Part shown: piece after piece, positions 8,280 to 16,087 of the stretch
Numbering within the stretch: position 1 is the first letter of the stretch
Layout: each line of letters starts with the position of its first letter
Origin: Gaetbulibacter_B jejuensis
Lineage (GTDB): Bacteria > Bacteroidota > Bacteroidia > Flavobacteriales > Flavobacteriaceae
Length of the DNA stretch: 64,000 nt
Assembly: GCF_039524015.1 (NCBI RefSeq)
Contig: NZ_BAAAGF010000002.1
Coordinates: forward strand, 124,001-188,000
Direction: 5' to 3'
The notes under the pieces: model-generated
Databases searched by the model: none
Seen by the model: only the letters and a program-made list of their open reading frames with translations
Told to the model about the DNA's origin: nothing
Program-made: the position numbers and the translations under genes

Positions 8280-9020
8280 TTAAATAGTATGTAGCCTTTT
8301 TAGTAATTCTTCTTTTAAAGTTTTACTAACAGGAATCGCTTTTTTTGCAATAACCACATGGCTTGTGGCAACTTCATCTATGTGCGAAATATTAATGATA
8401 AATGATCTGTGAATACGTAAAAAATGCATTTCTGGAAGTTTTTCATCTAAATCCTTTAAAGTGATAACCAATAGGTACTCTTTGCTTTTGGAGTGAATCC
8501 TACAATAGTTGCGTTCGGCTTCTATGTAAAGAATATCTTTAATATCCACCTTTACCATTTTTTCATGATGACGTACAAATATAGAATCGCTTAAAATAAA
8601 AGGAGAAGGGTTGTCTTCTACAGTTTTTGTGGCGTTGTGTTTAAGGTCTTGTTTAGAAATTACAAGTTCAATAGCATGCTGAAGGTCTAGTTTTTTAAAA
8701 GGTTTTGATATAAACGCATGAGGATTGGTAGCTTTTGCTTTATTAAAATGAGCATCATCAGCATTTGCTGTAAGGTAAATGATTGGGATATCAAACTCTT
8801 TTTGAATCAGTTTTACGGTTTCTACTCCATCGAGAGCTCCTTTTAAGTTAATATCCATTAAAATAATATCAGGAGTGTCTTGTTTTACATTAATAATAGC
8901 TTCTTCACCACGAGGAATAACACCAGTAATTTCATAACCCAAAGATGAGAGTTGTAACGAAATATTAGCTCCAATAACCATTTCGTCTTCTACAATTAAT
9001 ATTTTTGATGGTTGCGACAT
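8280..9020 (-). CDS. LytTR-family response regulator
   Basis: This is a 246-residue, two-domain regulator. The receiver domain (1-125) has the acidic pair Glu11/Asp12, phospho-acceptor Asp56 in IILMDINLKG, and Lys106 in ISKPFKK. The C-terminal half (about 145-246) is a LytTR DNA-binding domain, recognisable from DILYIEAERNYCRIH and FLRIHRSFIINISHID. The start codon overlaps the stop of the kinase gene by one base (TAATG), so the two are translationally coupled partners. LytTR proteins bind direct repeats in promoters. The nearby secreted-protein operon at 8131 is an obvious candidate target, but I did not identify a convincing LytTR site. Confidence 0.93.
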   Translation of the reverse strand: MSQPSKILIVEDEMVIGANISLQLSSLGYEITGVIPRGEEAIINVKQDTPDIILMDINLKGALDGVETVKLIQKEFDIPIIYLTANADDAHFNKAKATNPHAFISKPFKKLDLQHAIELVISKQDLKHNATKTVEDNPSPFILSDSIFVRHHEKMVKVDIKDILYIEAERNYCRIHSKSKEYLLVITLKDLDEKLPEMHFLRIHRSFIINISHIDEVATSHVVIAKKAIPVSKTLKEELLKRLHTI

Positions 9021-10903
9021 TAGGTTGATGTATTAAGTTTAAATTGAAATAAAACCGCTGTTCCTTTATCAATGATTTCTTGCATTTTTCCATTAAGCTG
9101 AAGTGTTAATAATTGAATAAGCTGTGAGCCAAACCCTGTGCCTTTTGCTGGTGCATTTTTTACTTTGCCAATGCCATTATCCTCTACTTTTAATGTAAGC
9201 GTAGCGTCGTTATTTTTTTTAAGACTAATGTTTATAATCCCTTTTGCATCATCAGGAAAAGCATATTTTATTGCATTTGTAAGTAGTTCGTTTACTATAA
9301 GGCCAATAGGTACAGCTGTGTCTACGTCTAGTTCTAGATTTTCCATAGCACATTCTATTTTTACTTTGTTTTCGGCATTAAAGGAATCTAAAATACCATC
9401 GCCTAAGTTTATAAAATAGTCTTTCATTTCTATGGCTCCTAAGTTTTCGCCTTGATAGAGTTTTTGATGGATAATTCCCATAGATTGCACTCTGTTTTGG
9501 CTCGCTATCATAGCTTCTTTAGTTGCTGAATCATTCAATTGCGCAGATTGTAAACTGATAAGACTTTTAACCATCTCGAGATTGTTTTTTACACGATGGT
9601 GAATTTCTCTGAGTAGTAATTCGTTTTGTTTGTTTTTGGTGTCGAGTTCTTTATTTAAGATTTGAAGTTCTTGATTTCGCTTTTGACGTTTTCGGTAATT
9701 GTAAAACAACCCAAAGAGAATAAATGCTAATAAACTAGCAAGTATAATGTAGAGTATTTGTGTGCGCTTTTGTTGCGCGATTTTTTCGTCTTGAAAATAG
9801 ATAGTCGCATTTTTTTGACCAGTTTCATATTTTGCTTGAGCTTCAGATTCTAGCCCGAAAATGACATTGTCTTTAAACTCTTCTAAAGTTTGAGCATATA
9901 AATGATGATAATGCAATGCGGACTCGTAGTTGCCTAATGACTCATAAATGTTAGATACATGCATATAGTTTTCCCAAAGGTTTCTAACTCTACCTGTTTT
10001 TTTTATAAGCTCAATGGCTTTGAGATTATATGGTAATGCTTCTTGATATTTACCTTGCATGTAATACACATGACCAGTATTTGCAAGTGATGGGATGAGA
10101 TAACGCTCTAAACCCAATTTGGTTGAATTGTCATAGTTAGCTTGATAATCTGCAATGGCTTCATCATAGCGTTCCATGTATTTGTAAATATTTCCTCGCC
10201 AGTTTACTGAAGCCATCATAGGAATTCCGTATTCGTTCAATTCCTTGTATAAGTCAATTGAAGTGTTAATGCTTTCAAGTGCTTCTTCTAGGTTTGAAGT
10301 AGAAAATAATTGATCAAACGCCTTAAAACGATAGGTTTCGGCTAGTTCAACTTTTGCATCGTCAAGCTGTTCTAATATAGCAATGGCTTTGTCACACCAT
10401 TCAACTCCTTCTGCATAACTGCGTTCGTAATATTTTAGGTCGCAAATAGCTGCATAGCATTGCGCAATCCCTTTTTTATTGTTTGTTTTCTCATATAACT
10501 CCAGAGCTTCATAGGTTTTTTTTGTTGCCTGAGCATAATCGGCTTTTACCATTAAAAGTTCTTTGTGTTTTAGATATACATTGGCTAAAGCATTGTTGTT
10601 TTCTTGTTGAGTATAGATGTCTTTAGCTTTTTCAAGATAAATAAAAGCTGAATCTAGTTTTGAATAGTCTTTATGATAGGTGATTAAAAAGCTGTATGAT
10701 TTGGCAAGTGCATCAGAATTTTTGGTAGTGTTTGATAGTGCAATGGCTTTATGCGCATTTTTTGAAATATCCGTAGAATCTTTTGAATTATAGATATGAT
10801 TATCTAACCAATTGAGCAGCGAATCTAATTTTTGAGAATTAGAATGTTGTGCAGAACAGGTGATTGCAAATAGTAATACAAAAAAAATGGTTAGTTGTTT
10901 CAT
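9020..10903 (-). CDS. TPR-containing sensor histidine kinase (HisKA_2 type)
   Basis: This is a 627-residue kinase of a layout common in Bacteroidota. A signal sequence (1-18) is followed by a periplasmic array of tetratricopeptide repeats (about 60-350; for example YMQGKYQEALPYNLKAIEL). One membrane helix follows (about 376-395, ILYIILASLLAFILF), then a coiled linker. The phosphoacceptor box is EIHHRVKNNLE with His435/His436. The HATPase domain has NELLTNAIKYAFP and VEDNGIGK. The HHRVKNN box places it in the HisKA_2/HWE-related group, which usually pairs with LytTR regulators, as it does here. The input signal is unknown. A near-consensus -7 box (TACCTTTA) lies upstream. Confidence 0.93.
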   Translation of the reverse strand: MKQLTIFFVLLFAITCSAQHSNSQKLDSLLNWLDNHIYNSKDSTDISKNAHKAIALSNTTKNSDALAKSYSFLITYHKDYSKLDSAFIYLEKAKDIYTQQENNNALANVYLKHKELLMVKADYAQATKKTYEALELYEKTNNKKGIAQCYAAICDLKYYERSYAEGVEWCDKAIAILEQLDDAKVELAETYRFKAFDQLFSTSNLEEALESINTSIDLYKELNEYGIPMMASVNWRGNIYKYMERYDEAIADYQANYDNSTKLGLERYLIPSLANTGHVYYMQGKYQEALPYNLKAIELIKKTGRVRNLWENYMHVSNIYESLGNYESALHYHHLYAQTLEEFKDNVIFGLESEAQAKYETGQKNATIYFQDEKIAQQKRTQILYIILASLLAFILFGLFYNYRKRQKRNQELQILNKELDTKNKQNELLLREIHHRVKNNLEMVKSLISLQSAQLNDSATKEAMIASQNRVQSMGIIHQKLYQGENLGAIEMKDYFINLGDGILDSFNAENKVKIECAMENLELDVDTAVPIGLIVNELLTNAIKYAFPDDAKGIINISLKKNNDATLTLKVEDNGIGKVKNAPAKGTGFGSQLIQLLTLQLNGKMQEIIDKGTAVLFQFKLNTST

Positions 10904-10974
10904 AAGCCTTAAATAAGCTATTAATTAAGACTTTAGGGTAAGCTAAAGGTAATAAAAAAAGAAATATAAAGCTT

Positions 10975-12330
10975 TTATTTGAAAATCTTAGCTTCAATAG
11001 GTTTTGTAGATGAAAATGCTTTTAGACTAATTTTATACACTTTTTTTGATGGTACTTTAGAAAATTCATCTACATGATAGCCTCCAAAAATATAAAGTGC
11101 ATTATTGTAATAATGCATTTCAGATTCCTTTAAATGTAAATCTATTTTAAATTGTTTAAGCGTCTTTGCGGTAGTGTTGTAAGTAAATATATTGTCGTCG
11201 TCAAAAATATAAATTGTGTCGTTGGAATTACAGAGAGAAGGTCTTTCAATACCAAAAAATAAATCAGCTTCATGAGTCCATTCTCCTAAGGTTAAGTTAT
11301 AAGATTCAATTTCTTTTAATGCTTTACCATTGAATCCGCCAATTAAGTAAATTGTGTTTCCAATGATGATGCCTTGTGTTTCTTTAGGCTTTGTGAGGTT
11401 TTTCAATTCATACCAAAGACCAGAATCTAAGTTGTATATATGAGATTCATTAGTAAAAATTTTGTCTCCATTTTTTTTAAGTTTAGTTGAGCCTCCCATT
11501 ATTACTATGTTTCTGTCATAAGCAATTGCAGTAAAATTTATTGCTTGATGTGGAAAAGTTTCATCTTCAATAATTTTGGTAGTGTTTAAATCAACAACCT
11601 CAATTGTGTTTTTTAGGTATTCACGCTTTCTATTTACTGAAAGACTTTTTCCTCCTAAAACATATATGGAATCATTAACCGAAACAATTTTATGATATGC
11701 TCTTTCTTGGAGTTGTGAAGGTAAAGTAGTTAATGTTTCGTTGTCAAGATTATAAACCTGAATTTTATCAGTGTATTTTTCCCAAGTATAATTACTTCTC
11801 AATGCTTTTAAAAAATCACTAATGGTAGCTTCGGGTATTTCGCTTACCTGCTTAAATACTCTTTTATTTATATCTTCAACATGTGATACATCACCACCAA
11901 TTATATATACATTGTTATTGATAATTATAGAGCTAGAAGCATAAACACCTTTACTTAAAGGTTCAATCTTTTCATAGGATATTTTAGGTTTTAATTTTAT
12001 GTTTGAAGTGACTGTAACCTTATCCAGAGCTTCTATTTTGCCCTTTAAAAGTATGGTGTTTTGGTTTTTATGAAAATCTTCAACACTCACTTTTATTGTA
12101 GAATAACCAATAGCTGAAAAGGTGATGCTATCTTTGTTTGAAGGTTTGGCTTTGAGTTTTAATCTAAACTGTCCAGAAGAATTAGTTGCAGTTCCTGTTT
12201 TACCGTCTTTAAAAATAACACTAACACTTTCTAGTGGAGTTTTTGTATTAAAATCTAAAACTACACCATCAATGGCTTGACCATGTAATGAAATAGATAA
12301 CAAAAACAGTATTAGTGCAATTTTTTGCAA
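10975..12330 (-). CDS. Secreted carboxypeptidase-regulatory-like domain plus kelch beta-propeller protein
   Basis: This is a 451-residue exported protein. After a signal peptide (1-17) there is a CarboxypepD_reg-like domain (about 19-95; IDGVVLDFNTKTPLESVSV and ITFSAIGYSTIKV), the kind found at the N-terminus of TonB receptors. Kelch-type blades follow, with Gly-Gly turns at IIGGDV, VLGGKS, IMGGST, LIGGFN and IFGGYH, which suggests a beta-propeller. No T9SS sorting domain is present, so a periplasmic or outer-membrane-associated role is inferred. The only plausible start in frame is TTG at 12330; no ATG precedes the signal peptide. It lies 71 bp upstream of the kinase gene on the same strand. 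Confidence 0.8.
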   Translation of the reverse strand: MQKIALILFLLSISLHGQAIDGVVLDFNTKTPLESVSVIFKDGKTGTATNSSGQFRLKLKAKPSNKDSITFSAIGYSTIKVSVEDFHKNQNTILLKGKIEALDKVTVTSNIKLKPKISYEKIEPLSKGVYASSSIIINNNVYIIGGDVSHVEDINKRVFKQVSEIPEATISDFLKALRSNYTWEKYTDKIQVYNLDNETLTTLPSQLQERAYHKIVSVNDSIYVLGGKSLSVNRKREYLKNTIEVVDLNTTKIIEDETFPHQAINFTAIAYDRNIVIMGGSTKLKKNGDKIFTNESHIYNLDSGLWYELKNLTKPKETQGIIIGNTIYLIGGFNGKALKEIESYNLTLGEWTHEADLFFGIERPSLCNSNDTIYIFDDDNIFTYNTTAKTLKQFKIDLHLKESEMHYYNNALYIFGGYHVDEFSKVPSKKVYKISLKAFSSTKPIEAKIFK

Positions 12331-12390
12331 ATTGTAGTATAGTTTGCAATAAAATTAAAAAATATAGATGGTAAATACAGCCAATAAAAG

Positions 12391-13596
12391 TTAAATGTCT
12401 ATCTCTACCTGATTTTTTAAAATATCCTCAAAAGTTTCTCGTTTTCTAATCAATTGCGCTTGTCCTTTATGCCATAATACTTCAGCAGGACGATAACGTG
12501 AGTTGTAGTTTGAAGACATAGAGTAGCAGTAGGCTCCAGCGTTTTTAAACGCAAGAATATCACCTTCAGCAATTTCATTTATTCGTCTGTTATTGGCAAA
12601 GGTGTCGGTTTCACAAATGTAACCTACAACCGAGTAAAAGCGTTCTCTTCCTTTTGGGTTCGAAATATTGACTATTTCGTGCTGAGAACCATAAAGCATT
12701 GGTCTTATTAAATGATTAAAACCAGAATCTATTTGAGCAAAAACCGTTGAGGTAGTTTGTTTAACAACATTTACTTTAGCTAAAAAGTAACCAGCTTCAC
12801 TCACTAAAAATTTTCCTGGTTCAAAAGCTAAAGTGAGCTCTTTACCATATTCTTTACAAAATGTGTTAAATCGTTTCGTTAGTTTTTTACCAAACTCTTC
12901 AATGTTGGTTTCAATGTCACCTTCTTTATAAGGAACTTTAAATCCTGAACCAAAATCTAAAAACTCTAAGTTTTTAAAGTGTTTAGCTGTGTCAAATAAT
13001 ATTTCGCTGGCATATAAAAACACATCAATATCCAAAATATCACTACCAGTGTGCATATGTATACCGTTAATAGTCATTTTGGTGTTTTCTACAATACGAA
13101 GTATATGCGGAATTTGGTGAATGGAAATACCAAACTTACTATCAATATGTCCAACAGAAATGTTAGTGTTTCCGCCAGCCATAACATGCGGATTTATTCT
13201 AATGCAAACAGGAACTTTAGGATACTTTGTCCCAAACTGCTCTAAAATAGAAAGGTTGTCAATATTTATTTGCACACCAAGTTTTGCTGCAGTTTCAATT
13301 TCTTCTAGTGATACACCATTAGGCGTATAAATAATAGTTTCAGGTGAAAAACCAGCAGCTAAACCTAATTGTACTTCTTGAATAGAAACAGTATCGAGTC
13401 CTGAACCTAATCCTTTTAATAGTTTTAAAACCGAAATGTTTGATAATGCTTTAGCTGCATAATTGATTTTAAGATGTTTTACTTTATTAAAAGCATTAGT
13501 TAATCTCTTGTATTGAGAGGTTATTTTTTCAGAATCATATACATAAACAGGACTCCCGAATTCTTGAGCGATATTAAGTAGTTGCTTTTCTAACAT
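12391..13596 (-). CDS. lysA: Diaminopimelate decarboxylase
   Basis: This is the last step of lysine synthesis: PLP-dependent decarboxylation of meso-diaminopimelate. The PLP lysine lies in NYAAKALSN. The fold IV barrel motifs GIHMHTGSD and FEPGKFLVSEAGY are visible, as is the C-terminal domain signature GYICETDTFA and NAGAYCYSMSSNYNSR. I chose the ATG at 13596 (402 residues). The open frame continues to another ATG at 13680, but those 28 extra residues (starting MFKLCDIL) have no counterpart in the family, whose members begin near LLNIAQEFGSPVYVYD. dapD of the same pathway is elsewhere in the window (48749-49564), so the genes are dispersed. The gene is divergent from sucC. Confidence 0.93.
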   Translation of the reverse strand: MLEKQLLNIAQEFGSPVYVYDSEKITSQYKRLTNAFNKVKHLKINYAAKALSNISVLKLLKGLGSGLDTVSIQEVQLGLAAGFSPETIIYTPNGVSLEEIETAAKLGVQINIDNLSILEQFGTKYPKVPVCIRINPHVMAGGNTNISVGHIDSKFGISIHQIPHILRIVENTKMTINGIHMHTGSDILDIDVFLYASEILFDTAKHFKNLEFLDFGSGFKVPYKEGDIETNIEEFGKKLTKRFNTFCKEYGKELTLAFEPGKFLVSEAGYFLAKVNVVKQTTSTVFAQIDSGFNHLIRPMLYGSQHEIVNISNPKGRERFYSVVGYICETDTFANNRRINEIAEGDILAFKNAGAYCYSMSSNYNSRYRPAEVLWHKGQAQLIRKRETFEDILKNQVEIDI

Positions 13597-13800
13597 TATA
13601 TTGGTACAAATTTTTTCCAAAGGTATTTTATTCCCTTTAAATTGAAATTTAAGATTTAAAATATCACACAATTTAAACATTGTGTTAAATAATTAACAAA
13701 TAATTTTTGTCTAGAATAAAAGACTTTTGTGACAGTATTTTTTTAGAGGATTAAAATTTCAATTATCGAGTAAATATTAGGGTAAGTAATCTCTATTAAT

Positions 13801-13808
13801 TACATTTG
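13801..13808 (+). promoter_or_regulatory. -7 promoter element (TACATTTG) of sucC
   Basis: This is an exact match to the Bacteroidota -7 consensus TAnnTTTG, 25 bp before the sucC ATG. Transcription would begin about 5-6 bp after the box, giving a leader near 20 nt. The -33 element is not clear. Confidence 0.65.
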
Positions 13809-13833
13809 TGCCACTTAAACTTTATAGCGAATT

Positions 13834-15024
13834 ATGAATTTACACGAATATCAAGGAAAAGACATATTAGCAGGTTTTGGAGTTCGCGTACAACGTGGTA
13901 TTGTAGCCCAAAACGCTCAAGAAGCAGTAGCTGCTGCTAAGCAATTAACTGAAGAAACTGGAACAGGTTGGCATGTTATAAAAGCTCAAGTTCATGCAGG
14001 TGGACGCGGAAAAGGAGGAGGAGTTAAACTAGCCAAAAACCTTCAAGAAGTAGAAAGTATAGCAGGACAAATCATAGGAATGAATTTGGTTACGCCTCAA
14101 ACTTCTGCTGAGGGTAAAAAAGTACACCAAGTGTTAGTTGCTGAGGATGTGTATTATCCAGGTGATAGTGAACCAGACGAATTTTATATGTCTGTGCTTT
14201 TAAATCGTGGTACAGGTAAAAATATGATTATGTATTCTACTGAAGGTGGAATGGATATTGAAACTGTTGCTGAAGAAACACCACACTTAATTTTTCATGA
14301 AGAAGTTGATCCTGCTGTAGGTTTAATGCCTTTTCAAGCAAGACGTATTGCATTTAACTTAGGGTTGAGTGGAGTAGCTTTTAAAGAAATGACAAAATTT
14401 GTTTCTTCATTATATACTGCTTATGTAAAGTCTGATTCTTCTCTTTTTGAGATTAATCCGGTTTTAAAAACAAGTGATGACAAAATTATGGCTGTTGATG
14501 CTAAAGTGACTATTGATGACAATGCACTTTACCGTCACAAAGACTATATAGATTTAAGAGATTTACGCGAAGAAAATCCTATTGAAGTTGAAGCTAAAGA
14601 AGTTGGACTTAACTATGTTGACCTTGACGGAAACGTTGGTTGTATGGTAAATGGAGCTGGTTTAGCAATGGCAACTATGGATTTAATTAAGCAAGCAGGT
14701 GGAGAGCCAGCTAACTTCTTAGACGTTGGTGGTACTGCTGATGCTGCTCGTGTAGAAGCTGCGTTTAAGATTATCTTAAAAGATCCTAACGTAAAAGCTA
14801 TTTTAATTAACATCTTTGGTGGTATTGTTCGTTGTGATCGTGTTGCACAAGGTGTAATTGATGCCTATAAAAACATGGGAAATATAAACGTGCCAATTAT
14901 TGTACGTTTACAAGGTACTAATGCTGATATTGCTAAAGAATTAATTGATAATTCAGGATTAGATGTACTAAGTGCTACTGAGTTCCAAGAAGCTGCAGAT
15001 AAAGTACAGCAGGTATTGGCTTAA
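13834..15024 (+). CDS. sucC: Succinyl-CoA synthetase (ADP-forming) beta subunit
   Basis: This is the TCA-cycle enzyme subunit that interconverts succinyl-CoA and succinate while making ATP. The length of 396 residues is normal. It begins MNLHEYQGKDIL and shows the ATP-grasp glycine-rich loop KAQVHAGGRGKGGG (about 49-62), the EINPV motif (about 207-211), and the C-terminal CoA-ligase domain with DVGGTADAARV and NIFGGIVRCD. The alpha subunit gene sucD is not in the window, so the two are unlinked, as is common in this family. An exact -7 box precedes it and a strong hairpin terminator follows. Confidence 0.97.
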   Translation: MNLHEYQGKDILAGFGVRVQRGIVAQNAQEAVAAAKQLTEETGTGWHVIKAQVHAGGRGKGGGVKLAKNLQEVESIAGQIIGMNLVTPQTSAEGKKVHQVLVAEDVYYPGDSEPDEFYMSVLLNRGTGKNMIMYSTEGGMDIETVAEETPHLIFHEEVDPAVGLMPFQARRIAFNLGLSGVAFKEMTKFVSSLYTAYVKSDSSLFEINPVLKTSDDKIMAVDAKVTIDDNALYRHKDYIDLRDLREENPIEVEAKEVGLNYVDLDGNVGCMVNGAGLAMATMDLIKQAGGEPANFLDVGGTADAARVEAAFKIILKDPNVKAILINIFGGIVRCDRVAQGVIDAYKNMGNINVPIIVRLQGTNADIAKELIDNSGLDVLSATEFQEAADKVQQVLA

Positions 15025-15046
15025 GAATTTTATAAATACAAAATAG

Positions 15047-15085
15047 AAAAAAGAGTTGAAGCTTTAAAGTTTCAACTCTTTTTTT
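15047..15085. terminator. Bidirectional rho-independent terminator (sucC / DUF1456 gene)
   Basis: A 14-bp stem (AAAAAAGAGTTGAA at 15047-15060 pairing with 15071-15084) encloses a 10-nt loop. A-runs and T-runs flank both sides, so it can end transcription from either direction. The stop codon of the minus-strand gene (15072-15074) lies inside the stem. Confidence 0.88.
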
Positions 15086-15329
15086 GTGGTTTATTTGAAT
15101 TTTCCTTTTTAGGCATCGGACCACGTAAATGAATGATAAGTCCATTTAAAAAGTTACGTAAAATTTGGTCGCCACACTCCATATATTTAGGATGGTCTTC
15201 TTTTCTGAAAAAAGCACCAAGTTCACTTTTTGAAATTCTAAAATCAACCAAAGCTAAAATTTCAACAATTTCATCGTCTCTTAATTTATGAGCTACTCGT
15301 AATTTTTTAAATATATCGTTGTTTGTCAT
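15072..15329 (-). CDS. DUF1456 (YehS-like) family protein, short form
   Basis: This 85-residue cytoplasmic protein starts MTNNDIFKKLRVAH and carries the DUF1456 signature ISKSELGAFFRKEDHPKY followed by CGDQILRNFLNGL. Enterobacterial YehS has two such units in about 155 residues; here there is a single unit and a basic tail (KKENSNKPQKKS). The function is unknown, and the repeated unit suggests a nucleic-acid or protein interaction module. It ends inside a terminator shared with sucC. The 314 bp upstream is a gene-free region with several palindromes. Confidence 0.8.
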   Translation of the reverse strand: MTNNDIFKKLRVAHKLRDDEIVEILALVDFRISKSELGAFFRKEDHPKYMECGDQILRNFLNGLIIHLRGPMPKKENSNKPQKKS

Positions 15330-15643
15330 AGTCTGTTAACTTAATTGAGAGGGTGATTTTTCTCTGAATTTTTTGAAATCATTAATAAAAAACCAAAGTA
15401 CAATAAATTTAACGATTTCCTAATGTGCATTTCATCGAACTTGTTTTTTAAGTCTATAAAATCGACGAAATGCGCACATGTTGTTAATGTGTTGATATCC
15501 AGTGTTTTAAATAAAATAAATGTACGAACGTAAGAAAACTACGATGAATGACATCTTTTTTTTCGATAAGCGACGAAATATCGACGACAATAAAAGTATT
15601 TATCTATTTAACTTTATAAAAAGTAATAATTACTCCCTCAGGT
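15330..15643. other. Gene-free interval with palindromes around a CGACGAAAT word
   Basis: I see no ORF or RNA gene in these 314 bp. An imperfect inverted repeat pairs 15424-15438 (TGTGCATTTCATCGA) with 15462-15478. A second small hairpin pairs TCGATA (15563-15568) with TATCGA (15579-15584). The word CGACGAAAT occurs at 15464-15472 and 15571-15579 and, with one change, inverted at 15429-15438. It lies between the divergently read DUF1456 gene and the TerB-like gene, so it presumably holds both promoters and possibly an operator. Confidence 0.5.
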
Positions 15644-16045
15644 ATGATAAATCGTGTTGAAAAGTTGAGTCTGTTATCCGAGATGATAGCATTCGCTATG
15701 AAAGATGAGAATATTAAATCCATTGAATACAATTTTCTTTTAGGCATTGCTAAACAATTAGAAATATCTAAAGAAGATTTTGATTATTTATTTAAGTCTC
15801 CAGTACATTATGTGCATTTAAAATCGCACAGCGAACGCATTGTACAATTCCATAGATTGGTGTTGTTAATGAATTTGGATAAAGAATTTACTTCCAAAGA
15901 ACTTGTAAGGTTACATAATTTTGGATTGAGAATGGGTTTAAGCCATGAATCTATAAATAGAGTGTTGGATTTAATGGAAAGTTTCCCAAACAAAATTGTA
16001 CCACCAGATTTTTTAATCGATATCTTTAAAGTACAATATAATTAG
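15644..16045 (+). CDS. TerB-like helical protein, function unknown
   Basis: This is a 133-residue, all-helical, soluble protein. Its layout (SLLSEMIAFAMKDENIKSIEYNFLLGIAKQL, with acidic residues in the first helical pair) resembles the TerB/tellurite-resistance-like fold used as a scaffold in bacterial membrane and stress complexes. No partner ter genes are present. It converges on uvrB with 42 bp between the stops and no clear terminator. The assignment rests on helical pattern alone, so confidence in the family is moderate, though the gene itself is well supported. Confidence 0.65.
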   Translation: MINRVEKLSLLSEMIAFAMKDENIKSIEYNFLLGIAKQLEISKEDFDYLFKSPVHYVHLKSHSERIVQFHRLVLLMNLDKEFTSKELVRLHNFGLRMGLSHESINRVLDLMESFPNKIVPPDFLIDIFKVQYN

Positions 16046-16087
16046 ATTTGTAAGCAGTTAGCAGTTGTTCTAAATGTTAAACACAAA

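Noticed and set aside
13597..13680. N-terminal extension of lysA to the ATG at 13680
   Set aside because: The 28 extra residues do not match the conserved start of the family, and the ATG at 13596 fits it.
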